From positions 16,026 to 80,025 of the forward strand of contig DBIW01000005.1 in assembly GCA_002296965.1 (NCBI GenBank): a DNA stretch of 64,000 bases, given 5' to 3'. Position numbers and translations under genes: made by a program. The stretch is from Treponema sp. UBA792 (GTDB lineage Bacteria; Spirochaetota; Spirochaetia; Treponematales; Treponemataceae). Under the pieces are notes generated by a model. It was not told the DNA's origin. It worked only from the letters and a program-made list of their open reading frames with translations, and did not search any database. This document shows positions 17,638 to 26,298 of this stretch, in pieces (within the stretch, counting starts at the first letter, position 1; every line of letters starts with the position of its first letter).

Positions 17638-18896
17638 CAGCTGTTTTCTGGGCTGCTGTTATGAATTTTCACGAGCTTCTCGATTATGGTACGATTGTCA
17701 AGTAGATCGCTCAGTGACTGGTTATAATGAATTCTGGTGATTACATTCGCAAAAAGACCGCTGACATTCGTGCTGATATACCATTCCCGGTTCAGAAGAT
17801 CCTCGTGGTATACGGCATTTGTTCCTATTATCCTGTAGAAATAGCCTTTTTTGTATGCTTCGTCAAACTGCTCGATTGCGTTTCCGGTAAAGAACGGAAG
17901 ACTTATCGCCGCAATGACCTTTGTGGCTCCCTGTTCCTTCAGAAATCCCATCGCCTTCAGCAGAGTTCCGCCAGTTCCGAGCATATCATCCGCAAGAAAG
18001 GCGACCTTTCCACGGACATCACCGAGAAGTTTTACGGATTTTATATTGGTGTTCGTAGCGTTCTGCGTGACAATCGAATAGTCGCGCTCCTTGTAAATCA
18101 TCGCAAGCGGAAGTTTGAGCCCGGATGCGTAGAATTTGTTCCTGTCAATCGCTCCTGTGTCCGGCGAGACAATCACAAGATCATCTTTTTGTCCGGTAAG
18201 ATCAACAATTTTACCAAGCTCGCGGATAATCTGATAGCTGGCATGAAGGTTGTCAAGATTGACTCTGGAGAATGCGTTCACAATCTCGCGGGAATGAATG
18301 TCAAGCGTTATGATTCTTGCGACACCGAGCATCTCGTAGATGTGCCCCAGCATACTTGCAGTAAGTCCCTCGCGGCCCTTCTTTTTATGCTGGCGGCTGT
18401 ACGGATACGCCGGAACGACAAGCGTAATCTGCGCGGCTCCGGCCTGGCGGACCGCATCGATTGTAACCAGCAGCGACATCACATGATCATTTACCGAAAG
18501 CGATACCTTGTTCGCGCCTCCGTTCAGCGGAAGCACCTCGTGGTTCTCGACATCCTGAAAGATGAACACATCCTTGCCGCGGACTGTATCAAGAAGCTCC
18601 GTCTTGAATTCACCGTTGGCAAAATAAGTGAACCTGGCATTCACCTTGAATACAGGCGGCCGGTACTTATCTGTAGCCCCTCTTATGCACAGATCGGAAG
18701 TCTGGAGATCATTCTTCAGATTGATTCTGTTCACAAGATCTTCTTTTGTAAGCTCATAACGCTTTGATATAACATCGTTCTTCAAGGTGAAGCGGTGTTT
18801 ATACATGTGTTTGAGGTGCGTTATGACTTCATCGGCGAAAGCTTCGCCACCTGGACACGCAACAATCGCAAGACTTGTTGGTTCGGAATAAGGCAT
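17637..18896 (-). CDS. prs: Ribose-phosphate pyrophosphokinase (long form)
   Basis: Makes PRPP from ribose-5-phosphate and ATP for nucleotide, His and Trp synthesis. 419 residues from ATG 18896 (AGAGG upstream), about 100 longer than the usual 315. The ATP-site region VVPAYPYSRQHKKKGREGLTA and ITLDIHSREIVNAF are clear. The PRPP loop is FLADDMLGTGGTLLKAM, where most Prs read DDIIDTGGT. The N-terminal 90 residues (AIVACPGGEAFADEV onward) and the C-terminal tail are extra. Long forms like this are seen in spirochaetes and some anaerobes. It is the first gene of prs-FGGY kinase-HAD and has its own promoter. Confidence 0.92.
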   Translation of the reverse strand: MPYSEPTSLAIVACPGGEAFADEVITHLKHMYKHRFTLKNDVISKRYELTKEDLVNRINLKNDLQTSDLCIRGATDKYRPPVFKVNARFTYFANGEFKTELLDTVRGKDVFIFQDVENHEVLPLNGGANKVSLSVNDHVMSLLVTIDAVRQAGAAQITLVVPAYPYSRQHKKKGREGLTASMLGHIYEMLGVARIITLDIHSREIVNAFSRVNLDNLHASYQIIRELGKIVDLTGQKDDLVIVSPDTGAIDRNKFYASGLKLPLAMIYKERDYSIVTQNATNTNIKSVKLLGDVRGKVAFLADDMLGTGGTLLKAMGFLKEQGATKVIAAISLPFFTGNAIEQFDEAYKKGYFYRIIGTNAVYHEDLLNREWYISTNVSGLFANVITRIHYNQSLSDLLDNRTIIEKLVKIHNSSPENS

Positions 18897-18928
18897 TTTC
18901 AAGACCTCTTATGTTGGGAATATGGTCT

Positions 18929-18957
18929 ATACTATCATTTTTCGCATTATGTTACAA
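18929..18957 (-). promoter_or_regulatory. prs promoter
   Basis: Minus strand: TTGTAA (18952-18957), 17-bp spacer, TAGTAT (18929-18934). Leader about 30 nt. Confidence 0.5.
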
Positions 18958-18998
18958 TCAACAAATCCATCTGACAAATCATGAATGGCGGACGAATC

Positions 18999-19274
18999 TC
19001 ACCAGCGCCGCGGAAGTCCAGGACAGAAAGCGGAAATCCGTCTTGCACGGAACGCGACAAAACATCCGCAGAATCCGCAGGTCATTCCGCCGGCAAGCGA
19101 TGGACATGAACCGCAGATTCTCATCCGCTCCAGATAAAGGCTTTCGGGCGCGGTGTCGGCGGTAACCGGCTGGGCGGCGGACATTTCCTCCGCAAGTTCC
19201 GGAGTCATATCCATTGCCACCCACCGGCTTTCGCACTGCGGACACGGAATCCGCTGAGGCACGGAATCCGTCAC
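18999..19274 (-). CDS. Small cysteine-rich zinc-ribbon protein (DUF6171-like)
   Basis: 91 residues from a GTG start whose GTGA overlaps the stop of the GH51 gene, so translation is coupled. An N-terminal pair CPQC is followed by a C-terminal cluster [20 protein letters not shown] and [16 protein letters not shown]. This spacing resembles the small DUF6171 family, usually annotated only as hypothetical; it probably binds one or two zinc ions. No catalytic residues are apparent. Another frame at 18979-19245 also stays open, but the GTGA coupling and Cys pattern favour this one. Why it should be tied to an arabinofuranosidase is unknown. Confidence 0.65.
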   Translation of the reverse strand: MTDSVPQRIPCPQCESRWVAMDMTPELAEEMSAAQPVTADTAPESLYLERMRICGSCPSLAGGMTCGFCGCFVAFRARRISAFCPGLPRRW

Positions 19275-20758
19275 GCTTTTACTGTAAGCTGAACGACAGA
19301 CTTTGCCGGAACGGAGACTGAGACCGCGGCCGTGGAGGAAATTCCGGACGAAGTTTTTTCTGTCCTCACGTTGTCCGGCTCGGCAAAAGTGTTCATGCTG
19401 TTCATTTTTTCTCCGGTCAGGGCATAAGCCTCGACCGATGATATTTTTCCGGTCATGCCGGCAAATTCCACCGTAATATCACGGGAATCATCCAGATCCG
19501 CATTTGTAAGCGTGACCGTGTAGACTCCGTCCCTGCGGGAAGCGGAAGTCGTAACGGAATTCACGATGTCGGAATCTGTTCCCACCCTGTCGCAGGCGAC
19601 GCTGCTTCTGAGCAGAACCGCGTCCTGATGCGCCATGTACATACTGAAAACATACCAGGTCGGTGTAAGAATCATCCTGTCGCCTTCCGTCAGAACCGGA
19701 GACTGGAGAACATTCACGGCCTGTGCGATATTGGCAATGCGGACACGGTCGCTGTGGTTGTTGAATATGTTCAGCGTTATTCCGGCGACGAGAGCGTCGC
19801 GCACGGTGTTCTGCTGATACAGGAAGCCTGGATTTGTGCCTTCCTCCACTTTGTGCCACATTCCCCACTCGTCCACGACAAGCGCCACACGTTTTGCGGA
19901 ATCGTATTTTGTCATAATCTCATCATGACGGCGAACCAGCTCCTCCATATAGGAAGCCTTCGCGATTCCTCCGTACCATCCCTTCTCCGAAAATTCAGCC
20001 GCTGTCGGGCGAGAATTCCAGTCGGGATCGACCGTATAATAGTGAAGAGAAAGTCCGTCCATATACTGACCGGCCTCGCGCATAACCACTTCAGTCCAGT
20101 TCCAGTCGTTTCCGTTAGGCCCGCACGCAATCTTGAAAATTTTGTCCGGCCCATACTGACGCACATAAGTCTGATAGCGGCGGTAGAGCTCCGCATAATA
20201 TTCCGGCTTCATGTTTCCGCCGCAGCCCCAGCTTTCGTTTCCGACACCAAAAAACGGAACTTTCCAGGCATCCTTGCGGCCGTTTTCCCCGCGGAGACGT
20301 GACATCGGAGACTCGCCGCTGAATGTCATATATTCAACCCATTCGGACATCTCCCAGACGCTTCCGCTGCCGACATTTCCGTTTATATAGGGCTTGCATC
20401 CGAGCAGCTCGCAAAGTCCCAGAAATTCATGAGTTCCGAAGCTGTTGTCCTCTACGACACCGCCCCAATGCGTGTTCACCATGCGTTTGCGTGTTTCGTT
20501 CGGACCGATTCCGTCCTTCCAGTGATACTCATCCGCAAAGCAGCCGCCCGGCCACCTGAGATTAGGAATTCCAATTTTTCTGAAAGCCTCGACAACATCC
20601 TTTCTGTAGCCGTTTATGTTTGGTACAGGAGAATCTTTTCCGACCCAGAAACCGCCGTATATGCACCGTCCCAGATGCTCAGAAAAATGACCGTAAATGT
20701 CGCGGCTTATCACCGGACCGTCATGCGCCGCATCAACAACAACAAACGCCTTCTTCAT
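19271..20758 (-). CDS. GH51 alpha-L-arabinofuranosidase
   Basis: Releases arabinofuranose from arabinan or arabinoxylan oligosaccharides. 495 residues with no signal peptide (cytoplasmic). GH51 marks: [21 protein letters not shown] at the N-terminus and [15 protein letters not shown]. The acid/base is E175 in [11 protein letters not shown] and the nucleophile E297 in VDEWGMWHK. The C-terminal beta-sandwich runs to [20 protein letters not shown] strands. Length equals the standard intracellular GH51 (about 500). An inverted repeat of LacI type lies 14 bp upstream of the start codon, so it is probably sugar-regulated. The zinc-ribbon gene downstream is translationally coupled. Confidence 0.95.
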   Translation of the reverse strand: MKKAFVVVDAAHDGPVISRDIYGHFSEHLGRCIYGGFWVGKDSPVPNINGYRKDVVEAFRKIGIPNLRWPGGCFADEYHWKDGIGPNETRKRMVNTHWGGVVEDNSFGTHEFLGLCELLGCKPYINGNVGSGSVWEMSEWVEYMTFSGESPMSRLRGENGRKDAWKVPFFGVGNESWGCGGNMKPEYYAELYRRYQTYVRQYGPDKIFKIACGPNGNDWNWTEVVMREAGQYMDGLSLHYYTVDPDWNSRPTAAEFSEKGWYGGIAKASYMEELVRRHDEIMTKYDSAKRVALVVDEWGMWHKVEEGTNPGFLYQQNTVRDALVAGITLNIFNNHSDRVRIANIAQAVNVLQSPVLTEGDRMILTPTWYVFSMYMAHQDAVLLRSSVACDRVGTDSDIVNSVTTSASRRDGVYTVTLTNADLDDSRDITVEFAGMTGKISSVEAYALTGEKMNSMNTFAEPDNVRTEKTSSGISSTAAVSVSVPAKSVVQLTVKA

Positions 20759-20771
20759 ATAAAACTCCGTA

Positions 20772-20794
20772 TGATTAAGTTAATCGTTTAATCA
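20772..20794. promoter_or_regulatory. Putative operator upstream of GH51
   Basis: TGATTAA (20772-20778) and TTAATCA (20788-20794) form a perfect inverted repeat with a 9-bp centre. Inside it TTAATCGTTTAA is a CG-centred near-palindrome of LacI-family type. It lies just upstream of the GH51 start codon, where a repressor would block transcription or initiation. Confidence 0.5.
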
Positions 20795-20958
20795 AAACTG
20801 ATTCAGTCTACCACCGCAAAAACGGCCTGTAAATCGGAAAATTCACCTACAGAAAAATTTTGTTCAGGTAAAAAGAAATGACAGCGTCCCGGTCCTCCTG
20901 ATATGCGCACTCCGTACAAATCAGCAGACGGACTGAGAAAACAAACCCGCCTCCCGCT

Positions 20959-20985
20959 TTGACATATTCATACAAATGATATAAT
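20959..20985 (+). promoter_or_regulatory. thrH promoter
   Basis: TTGACA (20959-20964), 15-bp spacer, TATAAT (20980-20985). Both hexamers are perfect but the spacer is short. The rest of the 20795-21043 gap shows nothing I recognise. Confidence 0.5.
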
Positions 20986-21043
20986 TTAATACACAATGTC
21001 GAGTTTCGACCTGACACACAAGAAAATCATAAGGAATTTTACT

Positions 21044-21646
21044 ATGTTTATTACCTGCCTTGACCTTGAGGGCGTACTTGTCCCGGAAATCTGGATTGCC
21101 TTTGCCGATGCGACCGGAATTCCGGAACTGCGCAGAACCACAAGAGATGAACCGGATTACGACAAGCTCATGAAGTACAGAATCGGCATTCTGAAGGAGC
21201 ACGGACTCGGACTGAAAGAAATTCAGGACACAATAAGAAAAATCGACCCGATGCCCGGAGCAAAAAAATTCCTTGACGAGCTGAGAACTCTGACCCAAGT
21301 AATCATACTGAGCGACACATTCAATCAGTTTGCAAGTCCGCTTATGGCGAAACTCGGCTACCCGACAATCTTCTGCAACACGCTTGAGGTTGCTCCGTCT
21401 GGTGAGATAACCGGCTACCGTATGCGCGTCGAGAACAGCAAGCTCACCACGGTAAAGGCTCTTCAGTCCATCGGCTACGAGACAATCGCATCAGGTGACA
21501 GCTTCAATGACCTTGGAATGATTCAGGCTTCAAAGGCAGGTTTCCTTTTCAGGTCAACGGAAAAAATAATCAGGGATTATCCGCAGTATCCGGCATTCAC
21601 CGAGTACAGCGAGCTTTTGGATGCAATCAAAAAGGTGATTGCATAA
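21044..21646 (+). CDS. thrH: ThrH: phosphoserine/homoserine phosphatase-phosphotransferase
   Basis: 200 residues from ATG 21044 (AAGGA upstream; an in-frame ATG at 20996 lacks one). It is a HAD hydrolase that dephosphorylates phosphoserine and, in Pseudomonas, can transfer the phosphate to homoserine. Motif I is CLDLEGVLVPE, with the DLEG form typical of ThrH rather than SerB's DFDST. Motif II is IILSDTF, the cap helix region is RKIDPMPGAKKFLDELR, and motif IV is ASGDSFNDLGMI. Length matches ThrH (about 205). It stands alone behind its own promoter, 26 bp before the outer-membrane protein gene, so those two may be cotranscribed. It probably serves serine or threonine biosynthesis. Confidence 0.9.
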   Translation: MFITCLDLEGVLVPEIWIAFADATGIPELRRTTRDEPDYDKLMKYRIGILKEHGLGLKEIQDTIRKIDPMPGAKKFLDELRTLTQVIILSDTFNQFASPLMAKLGYPTIFCNTLEVAPSGEITGYRMRVENSKLTTVKALQSIGYETIASGDSFNDLGMIQASKAGFLFRSTEKIIRDYPQYPAFTEYSELLDAIKKVIA

Positions 21647-21672
21647 TATACAGCAAAACAAGTGAGGCAACT

Positions 21673-22329
21673 ATGAAAAAATTCATCATCACAGGAATTG
21701 TTCTTGCGGGAATCACATTCTCCGCATCGGCGCTCGGACTTTCCGTCGGAGCAAAGGGAATAATCGGAACCAACATCGGAACTTCCATCGAGGAGACAAA
21801 GACGAATCTCGAAAACGATCCGACTTTCTCCGGAGGATTCGGAATAACGGCCGACGTAGGACTTTTCGGAACGCTCGGAGTGCGCGGCGGACTGAATTTC
21901 GTGAACAGCACAGTTACGGCGAAAAGCTCATCATCAGGCTCGCAGGTTCAGAAACTCGACACTACAATGGTCGATGTTCCTCTCATGCTTCACCTGGCAC
22001 TTCCAATCGGCAATCTGAGCATCGGTGCCGGAGCAGGACTGAATTTCTCGTTCATACTGAACCCGCAGTACACCCTTGGCTCATCGATAACACAGGAAAA
22101 CATATCCACAAACGGCATAAAGACCGGTCTTGTATTCGGCGCGGATCTGAAATTCTACATAATAAAGAATCTTGCGCTCACGGCGGACGTGAACTATATG
22201 CTTGATTTTTCTCCGACAAAAGTCCAGTACACCTATAAGAACACCTTTTTCTCCACGACTACAGACGCATTTGAATTCACACGCCGCGCGCTTTACGGCG
22301 GACTCGGCCTTGAATTCCGCTTCTTCTGA
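21673..22329 (+). CDS. Outer-membrane beta-barrel protein
   Basis: 218 residues. The signal peptide is MKKFIITGIVLAGITFSASA-LG, with cleavage likely after ASA. The mature chain alternates polar and hydrophobic residues in short strands separated by Gly/Asn turns. It ends in YGGLGLEFRFF, a C-terminal aromatic that is the usual Bam recognition signal. Size fits an 8-stranded OmpX/OmpW-like barrel. GGAVAKGIIGTNIG-like Gly-rich stretches recur. Function cannot be assigned from sequence: adhesion, small-molecule passage or structural roles are all possible. A strong bidirectional terminator follows, shared with fabV. Confidence 0.75.
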   Translation: MKKFIITGIVLAGITFSASALGLSVGAKGIIGTNIGTSIEETKTNLENDPTFSGGFGITADVGLFGTLGVRGGLNFVNSTVTAKSSSSGSQVQKLDTTMVDVPLMLHLALPIGNLSIGAGAGLNFSFILNPQYTLGSSITQENISTNGIKTGLVFGADLKFYIIKNLALTADVNYMLDFSPTKVQYTYKNTFFSTTTDAFEFTRRALYGGLGLEFRFF

Positions 22330-22360
22330 GAATAAATCCGCAGAAATGATTTTCACCGAA

Positions 22361-22420
22361 TAAAAAAGCCCCGGCACGGTCAGACGGCAACCGCCTGCTT
22401 CCGTTCCGGGGTTTTCTTTT
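22361..22420. terminator. Bidirectional terminator between the barrel gene and fabV
   Basis: CCCCGG (22369-22374) pairs with CCGGGG (22406-22411), with an inner ACGG/CCGT pair. It is flanked by AAAAAA on the left and TTTTCTTTTTT on the right, so it can stop both converging transcripts. Confidence 0.85.
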
Positions 22421-22438
22421 TTATTCAGATAGAACAGC

Positions 22439-23668
22439 TCAGTCTATGCAGTCCATAGATGAAAGCTCCTTTGTGTAGTCAACGCCCTCGATGTCAAAGC
22501 CGTTGGTCGCATAGAAATCATGCCTGTATCCTTCAAGGTCACAGCAGTCCTTGAGATTCCCGTCATTCACCATAGCCATGTATCTGTCCACTTCCTTCTG
22601 GACATCATTCTGCATCTCAAGATCGTCCATGCGGATCCTTCCCTCCGAATCGACGGGAACTTTTCCGGCTCCGTTATCCGCGCCGGTGTAAAGCCTTTCG
22701 GCAAAAAGCCGCTCCATCTGCTCAATGCAGCCTTCATGGGTTCCCTTTGCCTTCATCACCTTGAACAGAACGGAAAGATAAAGCGATATAATCGGAATCA
22801 CCGCGCTTGACCTTGTGACAAGTCCCTTGTTCACCGAAACATAGGCTCCGCCGCCGATTTTTCCGGACAGCTCGGCATTTATATCATGCGCGGCGGCCTC
22901 AAGATCCTTTTTCGCCTCGCCGATTGTTCCGTTGCGGTAGATTGCATGGCTCAGTTCAGGTCCGATATAGGAATACGCAAGAGTGCGGCAACCTTCGGCA
23001 AGGACACCGGCATCAAGCAGCGCGTCCATCCAAAGACGCCAGTCCTCGCCGCCCATGACCTTTACCGTATCGGCGATTTCCTGTCCGGTGGCAGGCTCGG
23101 CGCTAGATGATTTCAGCGTTCCAGTCATTATGTCAATCGCATTTCCGCTGTACGGCTTGTCCTTCGGCTTTATCACCGACTTATACAGAACCTTTGTCAC
23201 AGGATCGGTACGTACAGGGCTTGCAAGACTGTAAATCACAAGGTCAACTTTTTTTCCTGTCTTCCTGATTTCATCAATGACAAGGCTGCGCGTCTCGTCC
23301 GCAAAGGCATCTGCGTTTATCGAAAGCGAATAAAGTCCGTCCTTTTTCGCGGCGCGGTCAAACGCCATGTTGTTGTACCAGCCAGGAGTTCCTCCTTTTG
23401 TCGCGGAAGGCGCTTTCTCAAAAGACACGCCGATTGTGTCCGCCCCGTATTCAAAGGCTGCGGCGATACGGCTTGCAAGTCCATACCCGGTTGAACAGCC
23501 AAGAACCAGAACCAGGGAAGGACCTTTCCCTCCCTCGCCTGCGGTTTTTATGGAGCGCGCAGCTTTTTTTGACTTTACATACGCAATCTGCCGCTCAGTC
23601 TCCCGTGCACAGCCGACAGGATGCGCATTGATACAGATATTGCTTCTGACCATCGGTTTTACAATCAT
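22439..23668 (-). CDS. fabV: Trans-2-enoyl-CoA/enoyl-ACP reductase (FabV/TER family)
   Basis: NADH-dependent reduction of the trans-2 double bond, the last step of each fatty-acid elongation cycle or of butyrate-type chains. 409 residues, standard for FabV/TER. The NADH motif GCSTGYGLASR starts at residue 58. The active-site pair Y244-x8-K253 lies in HAIYRNGTIGEAK, and SYIGPELS before it is strongly conserved in the family. The characterised relative in T. denticola prefers crotonyl-CoA, so either fatty-acid synthesis or fermentation is possible. Its position 25 bp after fabF favours fatty-acid synthesis. Expression probably starts at the promoter/operator upstream of fabF. Confidence 0.94.
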   Translation of the reverse strand: MIVKPMVRSNICINAHPVGCARETERQIAYVKSKKAARSIKTAGEGGKGPSLVLVLGCSTGYGLASRIAAAFEYGADTIGVSFEKAPSATKGGTPGWYNNMAFDRAAKKDGLYSLSINADAFADETRSLVIDEIRKTGKKVDLVIYSLASPVRTDPVTKVLYKSVIKPKDKPYSGNAIDIMTGTLKSSSAEPATGQEIADTVKVMGGEDWRLWMDALLDAGVLAEGCRTLAYSYIGPELSHAIYRNGTIGEAKKDLEAAAHDINAELSGKIGGGAYVSVNKGLVTRSSAVIPIISLYLSVLFKVMKAKGTHEGCIEQMERLFAERLYTGADNGAGKVPVDSEGRIRMDDLEMQNDVQKEVDRYMAMVNDGNLKDCCDLEGYRHDFYATNGFDIEGVDYTKELSSMDCID

Positions 23669-23693
23669 TTGTCACCTCTGTTTTTATTGAATT

Positions 23694-24953
23694 CTATTGA
23701 TATTTGCGGATTATGATGCATCCGTTGTGCCCGCCGAAACCGAGCGAGCATGATGCGGCGGCCTCCACCGGCATCTCTATTCCTATATTCGGAACATAGT
23801 CCAAATCGCAGCCATGCTCGACATCGGGATTGTCAAGATTTACCGTCGGAGGAACAAATCCGTCCTGAATCGCCTTTACACAGAAAATAGCCTCAACCGC
23901 GCCGGCGGCGCCCACAAGATGTCCGGTCACGCTTTTCGTGGATGAAATTTTAAGTCTGTATGCGTAATCTCCAAAAACCGTCTTAAGCATTGCGGATTCC
24001 GCGGAATCGTTGGCGACAGTTGATGTTCCATGGGCATTGTAATACTGAATTTCGTCCGGACTCATTCCCGCATCCTCGAACGCACGGCGCATGGCAAGCG
24101 CACCGCCCGCTCCATCCTCAAGCGGCGCGGTTATATGGTAGGCATCGCTGGATGTTCCGAATCCGGCAAGCTCGGCGTAAATTCTTGCGCCGCGGGCCTT
24201 TGCATGTTCAAGCTCCTCAAGAACAAGAATTCCGGCTCCTTCTCCCATCACAAAACCGCTTCTGTCCCTGTCAAAAGGACGGCTCGCTTTCTGCGGACAG
24301 TCGTTGAATTTTGAGGTGAGCGCGGACAGAGCCTGATAGCAGCCGATGTTGAATCCGGTGATGTCCGCATCGGTTCCGCCGGCAAGACAGACATCGACAC
24401 GTCCTGACCTTATCATGTCGCCGGCAAGACCGACGGAATCGGTTCCGGACGCACAGGCCGTGGAAAGAGTCCAGGCGGGACCGTGAATTCCGTAATACAT
24501 CGCGACATTCGCCGCAGCCTCATTGTTAAGCGCCATCGGAGCGGTAAGCGGCGGAAGCCTGTTCACTCCGGCGGAGGGATCCAGATATTTCCTGTAACCG
24601 GTCTCCACCACATCCGAAATTCCTATTCCGACTCCGGAGACGATACCGGCGTTTTCGGCCGCAAAATTCTCCTTCGTGTAACCTGCATCCGTAACAGCCT
24701 GAATTCCCGCTCCCAGAAGAAATTTTGCGAACCGTGACATTTTGCGCGAAAGCTTGTGATCCACACCGTAATCATCAAGCGAAAAATCCTTCACCTCGGC
24801 GGCGATTCTCACCTGAAATCCTGATGCGTCAAAAAGTGTGATCGGACCGGCTCCGCACCTTCCCTCCTTCACGGATTTCCAGGAAGACTCAACGGAATTT
24901 CCGACCGGAGTTACAGCTCCAAGTCCTGTAATAACAACCCGTCTTCGTGACAT
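23694..24953 (-). CDS. fabF: 3-oxoacyl-ACP synthase II
   Basis: Condenses malonyl-ACP with acyl-ACP in fatty-acid elongation. 419 residues from ATG 24953 (GAGG five bases upstream; a GTG six bases earlier overlaps less well). The thiolase fold carries catalytic C167 in STACASGTD. The two His are in YNAHGTSTVAND and KSVTGHLVGAAGAVE, and the C-terminal SCSLGFGGHNGCIIIR is typical. It begins MSRRRVVITGLGAVTPVG. It is the first gene of a two-gene fabF-fabV operon and has a strong promoter with an embedded palindrome, suggesting control by lipid status. Confidence 0.96.
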   Translation of the reverse strand: MSRRRVVITGLGAVTPVGNSVESSWKSVKEGRCGAGPITLFDASGFQVRIAAEVKDFSLDDYGVDHKLSRKMSRFAKFLLGAGIQAVTDAGYTKENFAAENAGIVSGVGIGISDVVETGYRKYLDPSAGVNRLPPLTAPMALNNEAAANVAMYYGIHGPAWTLSTACASGTDSVGLAGDMIRSGRVDVCLAGGTDADITGFNIGCYQALSALTSKFNDCPQKASRPFDRDRSGFVMGEGAGILVLEELEHAKARGARIYAELAGFGTSSDAYHITAPLEDGAGGALAMRRAFEDAGMSPDEIQYYNAHGTSTVANDSAESAMLKTVFGDYAYRLKISSTKSVTGHLVGAAGAVEAIFCVKAIQDGFVPPTVNLDNPDVEHGCDLDYVPNIGIEMPVEAAASCSLGFGGHNGCIIIRKYQ

Positions 24954-25034
24954 GAACACCTCAAAACAATAGATTTATGATTAATTTTATAGAAAGAAAT
25001 TATACCATAATCGGCTTTGTTGCAAAAGCACATT

Positions 25035-25064
25035 ATTCTACATAAGTTTGACAAAATTTGTCAA
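25035..25064 (-). promoter_or_regulatory. fabF promoter with overlapping palindromic operator
   Basis: Minus strand: TTGACA (25059-25064), 18-bp spacer, TAGAAT (25035-25040). The perfect palindrome TTGACAAA-A-TTTGTCAA (25048-25064) covers the -35 box and half the spacer. A further half-site TGTCAAA follows at about 25068. The TTTGAC/GTCAAA arms resemble operators of the MarR-type lipid regulator FabT, but the regulator is not in the window. The remaining gap up to 25265 holds only the pta promoter and hairpin. Confidence 0.6.
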
Positions 25065-25143
25065 TATGTCAAAATAAACACGGAATTCCTCGCCTCAGTC
25101 AGAAATCAGCGTGAAAACCGGATTCTCCCTGATTCGCCCGCTA

Positions 25144-25172
25144 TTGAATTTAGACTTTTATAGTTGTATTCT
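25144..25172 (+). promoter_or_regulatory. pta promoter
   Basis: TTGAAT (25144-25149), 17-bp spacer, TATTCT (25167-25172), leaving a leader of about 85 nt that holds a GC-rich hairpin. Confidence 0.45.
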
Positions 25173-25175
25173 TGT

Positions 25176-25220
25176 TGCGCCGGAATTCTGCCGGCAGATC
25201 CAAAACATAACGCCGGCGCA
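25176..25220. repeat. GC-rich hairpin in the pta leader
   Basis: TGCGCCGG (25176-25183) pairs with CCGGCGCA (25213-25220), with a further GCCGG inside. There is no T-run after it, so it is not a classical terminator. It resembles a REP-type palindrome or an mRNA-structuring element. Confidence 0.45.
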
Positions 25221-25265
25221 CGGAGATTCAGGCCGAAGCCGGACAAAATAAAAGGACGGATTAAT

Positions 25266-26297
25266 ATGACATTTGTCGATGAACTCAAGAAAAAAGCGGC
25301 AGCCGCCGGAAAAACAATCGTTCTCTGCGAAGGCGAGGACAGACGCGTTGTCGAAGCCGCCTCAAAAATAGTGAGTGACGGAATTGCAAAAATCATTCTG
25401 GTCGGAAACAGAGCGGAATGTGAGAAAGCCGCACCAGGAACTGACCTTTCCGGCGTAAAAATCGTGGATCCTGCGGAAAGCCCTGACACGGACAGATATG
25501 CGGAGATTCTTTTCGAGGCGCGCAAGGGAAAAATCAACAAAAAGACAAATCAGCCTGAGTATGCTGATGTTGCGGCGGCAAAAGCCTATATTCTGAAGGA
25601 CAGGACGATGTTCGGCGCGCTGATTCTTAAAGCCGGAGATGCGGACGGATTCGTCTCCGGAGCATGCCACTCAACGGCGAACACTCTGCGTCCGGGACTT
25701 CAGGTAATCAAGACCGCACCGGGAATCTCAACTGTCTCCTCAAGCTTTATAATGGTCGCTCCGGAAGGAGGAAACAGATATATTCCCGAAGGCGTGGCTC
25801 TTTTTGCGGACTGCGCAATCAACATCGAGCCTGATGAGAATCAGCTTGCTGACATCGCGGCGGCAACCGCAGATACGGCCGTAAAAATAGCCGGAATCGA
25901 GCCGAGAGTCGCAATGCTCTCATTCTCGACAAAAGGCAGCGGAAATGACGACAAATTCTTCAAATCCGTTCCCAAAATGCAGAAGGCTACAGAAATCGCA
26001 AAAGCGGCACATCCGGAGCTTGCGCTTGACGGTGAATTCCAGTTTGACGCAGCCGTTGCCCCGGAGGTCGGAGAACTTAAAGCGCCGGGTTCAAAAGTCG
26101 CCGGACATGCGAACGTGTTCGTGTTCCCGAACATCAACGCGGGAAACATCGGCTACAAAATCTGCCAGCGCATGGGCGGATGGATGGCGATTGGTCCTGT
26201 ATGCCAGGGATTCGCAAAACCGCTGAACGATCTGTCCCGCGGATGCAATGTCGATGACATAATCGCGACTGTCGCCGTCACAGCGCTTCAGGCCTGA
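25266..26297 (+). CDS. pta: Phosphate acetyltransferase
   Basis: Interconverts acetyl-CoA and acetyl phosphate; with acetate kinase (not in this window) it makes ATP during fermentation to acetate. 343 residues from ATG 25266 (AAAGGA upstream); a longer in-frame reading from 25164 crosses the leader hairpin and is not Pta-like. Family stretches: IVLCEGEDRRVVEAA, DGFVSGACHSTANTLRPGLQVI, STKGSGNDDKF, DGEFQFDAAVAPEV and VFVFPNINAGNIGYKICQR. It is a single-domain Pta without the N-terminal DRTGG extension of enterobacteria. The VanY-like lipoprotein starts 1 bp after its stop. Confidence 0.96.
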   Translation: MTFVDELKKKAAAAGKTIVLCEGEDRRVVEAASKIVSDGIAKIILVGNRAECEKAAPGTDLSGVKIVDPAESPDTDRYAEILFEARKGKINKKTNQPEYADVAAAKAYILKDRTMFGALILKAGDADGFVSGACHSTANTLRPGLQVIKTAPGISTVSSSFIMVAPEGGNRYIPEGVALFADCAINIEPDENQLADIAAATADTAVKIAGIEPRVAMLSFSTKGSGNDDKFFKSVPKMQKATEIAKAAHPELALDGEFQFDAAVAPEVGELKAPGSKVAGHANVFVFPNINAGNIGYKICQRMGGWMAIGPVCQGFAKPLNDLSRGCNVDDIIATVAVTALQA

Positions 26298-26298
26298 C

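Noticed and set aside
17727-18767. 346-codon frame on the plus strand opposite prs
   Set aside because: It lies antisense to a clear Prs; length arises from codon bias of the real gene.
25164-25265. N-terminal extension of Pta by 34 residues
   Set aside because: It is encoded by the promoter/hairpin leader, is not Pta-like, and ATG 25266 has a better RBS.
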